Shown here piece by piece: positions 63,186 to 64,000 of a DNA stretch of 64,000 nt. A program made the translations under genes and the position numbers. Below the pieces are notes generated by a model. The model did no database searches, was not told the origin of the DNA, and saw nothing but the letters and a program-made list of their open reading frames with translations. The DNA lies in contig CAXXUZ010000002.1 of the NCBI GenBank assembly GCA_963667605.2, positions 461,309 through 525,308 of the forward strand, read 5' to 3'. How positions within the stretch are numbered: the stretch's first letter is position 1; each line of letters starts with the position of its first letter. Source of the stretch: JADLGL01 sp963667605 (GTDB lineage Bacteria; Pseudomonadota; Alphaproteobacteria; Rhizobiales; Kaistiaceae).

Positions 63186-64000
63186 ATGCTTGATCTGTTC
63201 GCCGATGCCCAACGTGCAACGCGCGCCTTCGGTGGCGCGCGTCTGGCCGAGGATCTGCGGCCGACGCCGATGGAAACGATTGGCGCCGGCATTGTCCGTC
63301 GGATGGTCACGGAGCCGCAAATCAGCGAGATCATCCGCTACGAAATAGTGCAGGAACGGATCAACGAATTCTACCGGGAGACCGGCCGGGACGAAATCCG
63401 CAACCCGTTCACGCTGTCGCTGCCGGGGGCCTGGGAGAACGCCAGCCGGCAATATAACGAATGGGCGGCCGAGACCGACCGCGATCCGTTCCCGACCGAA
63501 CAAGAAATGGACGGCCTGGTGCTGGACTGGCAGCGCGGCGTTTACCAGGAAAAGACCGAAACCCTTGAGGCGGGCGGCGGCTTGGCCCGGTTTATCGGTG
63601 AAGTCGGGGCCGATCTTGGCGATCCGATCATTGCCGGCAGCTTGATGTTCGGCGCCGCCTGGGCCACCGGAATCATCAAGACCGCCGTCACGGAGGCGGG
63701 GCTGGGGTTTGGGGCCGAAGTCGTTTCCGGCCTGCTCCGGCTCCGTCGAACGCAGACGCTCGATCCCGATTTCACCTTTGGCGATGTCTTGCGCGAGTCG
63801 ACGACCGCCGGAGCGGGAGGTCTCGTTCTCGGCGGCGGGATCAAAGCGATAGCGGCGGTGTGGAATTTGGTGCGTGGCGCGAGGATCTGGAACGCCACCG
63901 TTCGCGATGCCGGCGAGATGACCGAGCGCGCCGCTGCACGAGCGGTTCCCGGCCGAACGCCCCAGCAAGAGCAAGCCAGGGCCGAGGCCGCAGCTCAGGC
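63186..64000 (+). CDS. Internal virion protein, partial (runs off the window)
   Basis: 271 codons from ATG 63186: MLDLFADAQRATRAFGGARL, then long helices and a hydrophobic stretch (DPIIAGSLMFGAAWATGIIK; AGGLVLGGGIKAIAAVWNLV). It resembles a gp16-like core protein. The 3' end lies outside the window. Confidence 0.7.
   Translation, partial: MLDLFADAQRATRAFGGARLAEDLRPTPMETIGAGIVRRMVTEPQISEIIRYEIVQERINEFYRETGRDEIRNPFTLSLPGAWENASRQYNEWAAETDRDPFPTEQEMDGLVLDWQRGVYQEKTETLEAGGGLARFIGEVGADLGDPIIAGSLMFGAAWATGIIKTAVTEAGLGFGAEVVSGLLRLRRTQTLDPDFTFGDVLRESTTAGAGGLVLGGGIKAIAAVWNLVRGARIWNATVRDAGEMTERAAARAVPGRTPQQEQARAEAAAQ

Larger units (their letters stand above)
35245..64000. mobile_element. Podovirus-like prophage, left part (right end outside the window)
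   Basis: Continuous phage genes from integrase to internal virion proteins, beginning directly behind tRNA-Gly. Gene types and order (terminase, portal, scaffold, capsid, Bbp16-like cement protein, tail, internal virion proteins) resemble the Bordetella phage BPP-1 type of short-tailed phage. No reverse transcriptase or variable-repeat system is seen in the part covered. Several genes are frameshifted, so the prophage may be defective. Confidence 0.92.

Noticed and set aside
62526..63974. 482-aa minus-strand ORF in the virion protein region
   Set aside because: Shadow of plus-strand virion genes; arginine- and histidine-rich product without motifs.
45025..64000. Diversity-generating retroelement as in phage BPP-1
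   Set aside because: No reverse transcriptase or template/variable repeat pair is seen in the part of the prophage inside the window; it could lie further right.

Overview
The window looks like the chromosome of a GC-rich alphaproteobacterium, probably Hyphomicrobiales (Rhizobiales). The basis is protein-level resemblance of the housekeeping genes (map start region, DUF3126, CHCC zinc-finger protein, BTLCP transglutaminase-like protein, PAS_5 and DUF2336 proteins, the hisI-folE / NifU-like-yidD-thrS neighbourhood) and the order tRNA-Thr, rlmB, tRNA-Tyr, tRNA-Gly. I could not run any database search.

Layout. (1) 1-1442: start of map (minus strand, cut by the window edge), a CinA-like protein and tRNA-Leu(TAA). 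(2) 1443-13200: an accessory island behind the tRNA. It holds small hypothetical genes, a phage-gene remnant, two copies of a 1513-bp IS3-family element in inverted orientation (2833-4345 and 11567-13079), and between them an IS1595-type transposase, a ClpP/SDH-like protease beheaded by an IS5-family element, a DUF6946-like protein and a large type IIG restriction-methylase gene that is frameshifted and cut by the second IS3 copy. (3) 13245-35244: conserved chromosome: arfB, a TrpXYZ-like ABC transporter, msrA, an FAD monooxygenase, cysE, a gamma-carbonic anhydrase, PilZ and PAS proteins, rhomboid, hisI, folE, a NifU-like scaffold, yidD, thrS, DUF2336, nadK, cutA, folD, rlmB and three tRNAs. 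(4) 35245 to the end: a podovirus-like prophage next to tRNA-Gly(TCC); its right end lies outside the window. From the left: frameshifted tyrosine integrase, excisionase-like protein, RecT and YqaJ-type exonuclease with small coupled genes (minus strand); a repressor/Cro switch; early genes (RusA resolvase, a putative replication protein with a repeat array, HTH proteins); an FkbM-like methyltransferase; then terminase, portal, scaffold, capsid, Bbp16-like cement protein, a DNA methyltransferase, tail and internal virion proteins.

How it works together. The prophage switch shows two palindromic operators of identical geometry (7-5-7), each between a TTGAC-type -35 box and a start codon at about +1, so both early transcripts may be leaderless. 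The structural genes run as one plus-strand series with stop/start overlaps.

A recurrent feature is small indels that break frames: a 56-bp tandem duplication in the IS5 transposase, a 16-bp duplication at the portal C-terminus, a 13-bp duplication in the scaffold gene, slippage in a GTCAC repeat array, a C11 tract in the FkbM gene, and single-base or few-base shifts in the integrase, the restriction-methylase and a virion protein. These may be real decay or phase variation, but homopolymer indels can also be sequencing or assembly errors, so raw reads should be inspected first.
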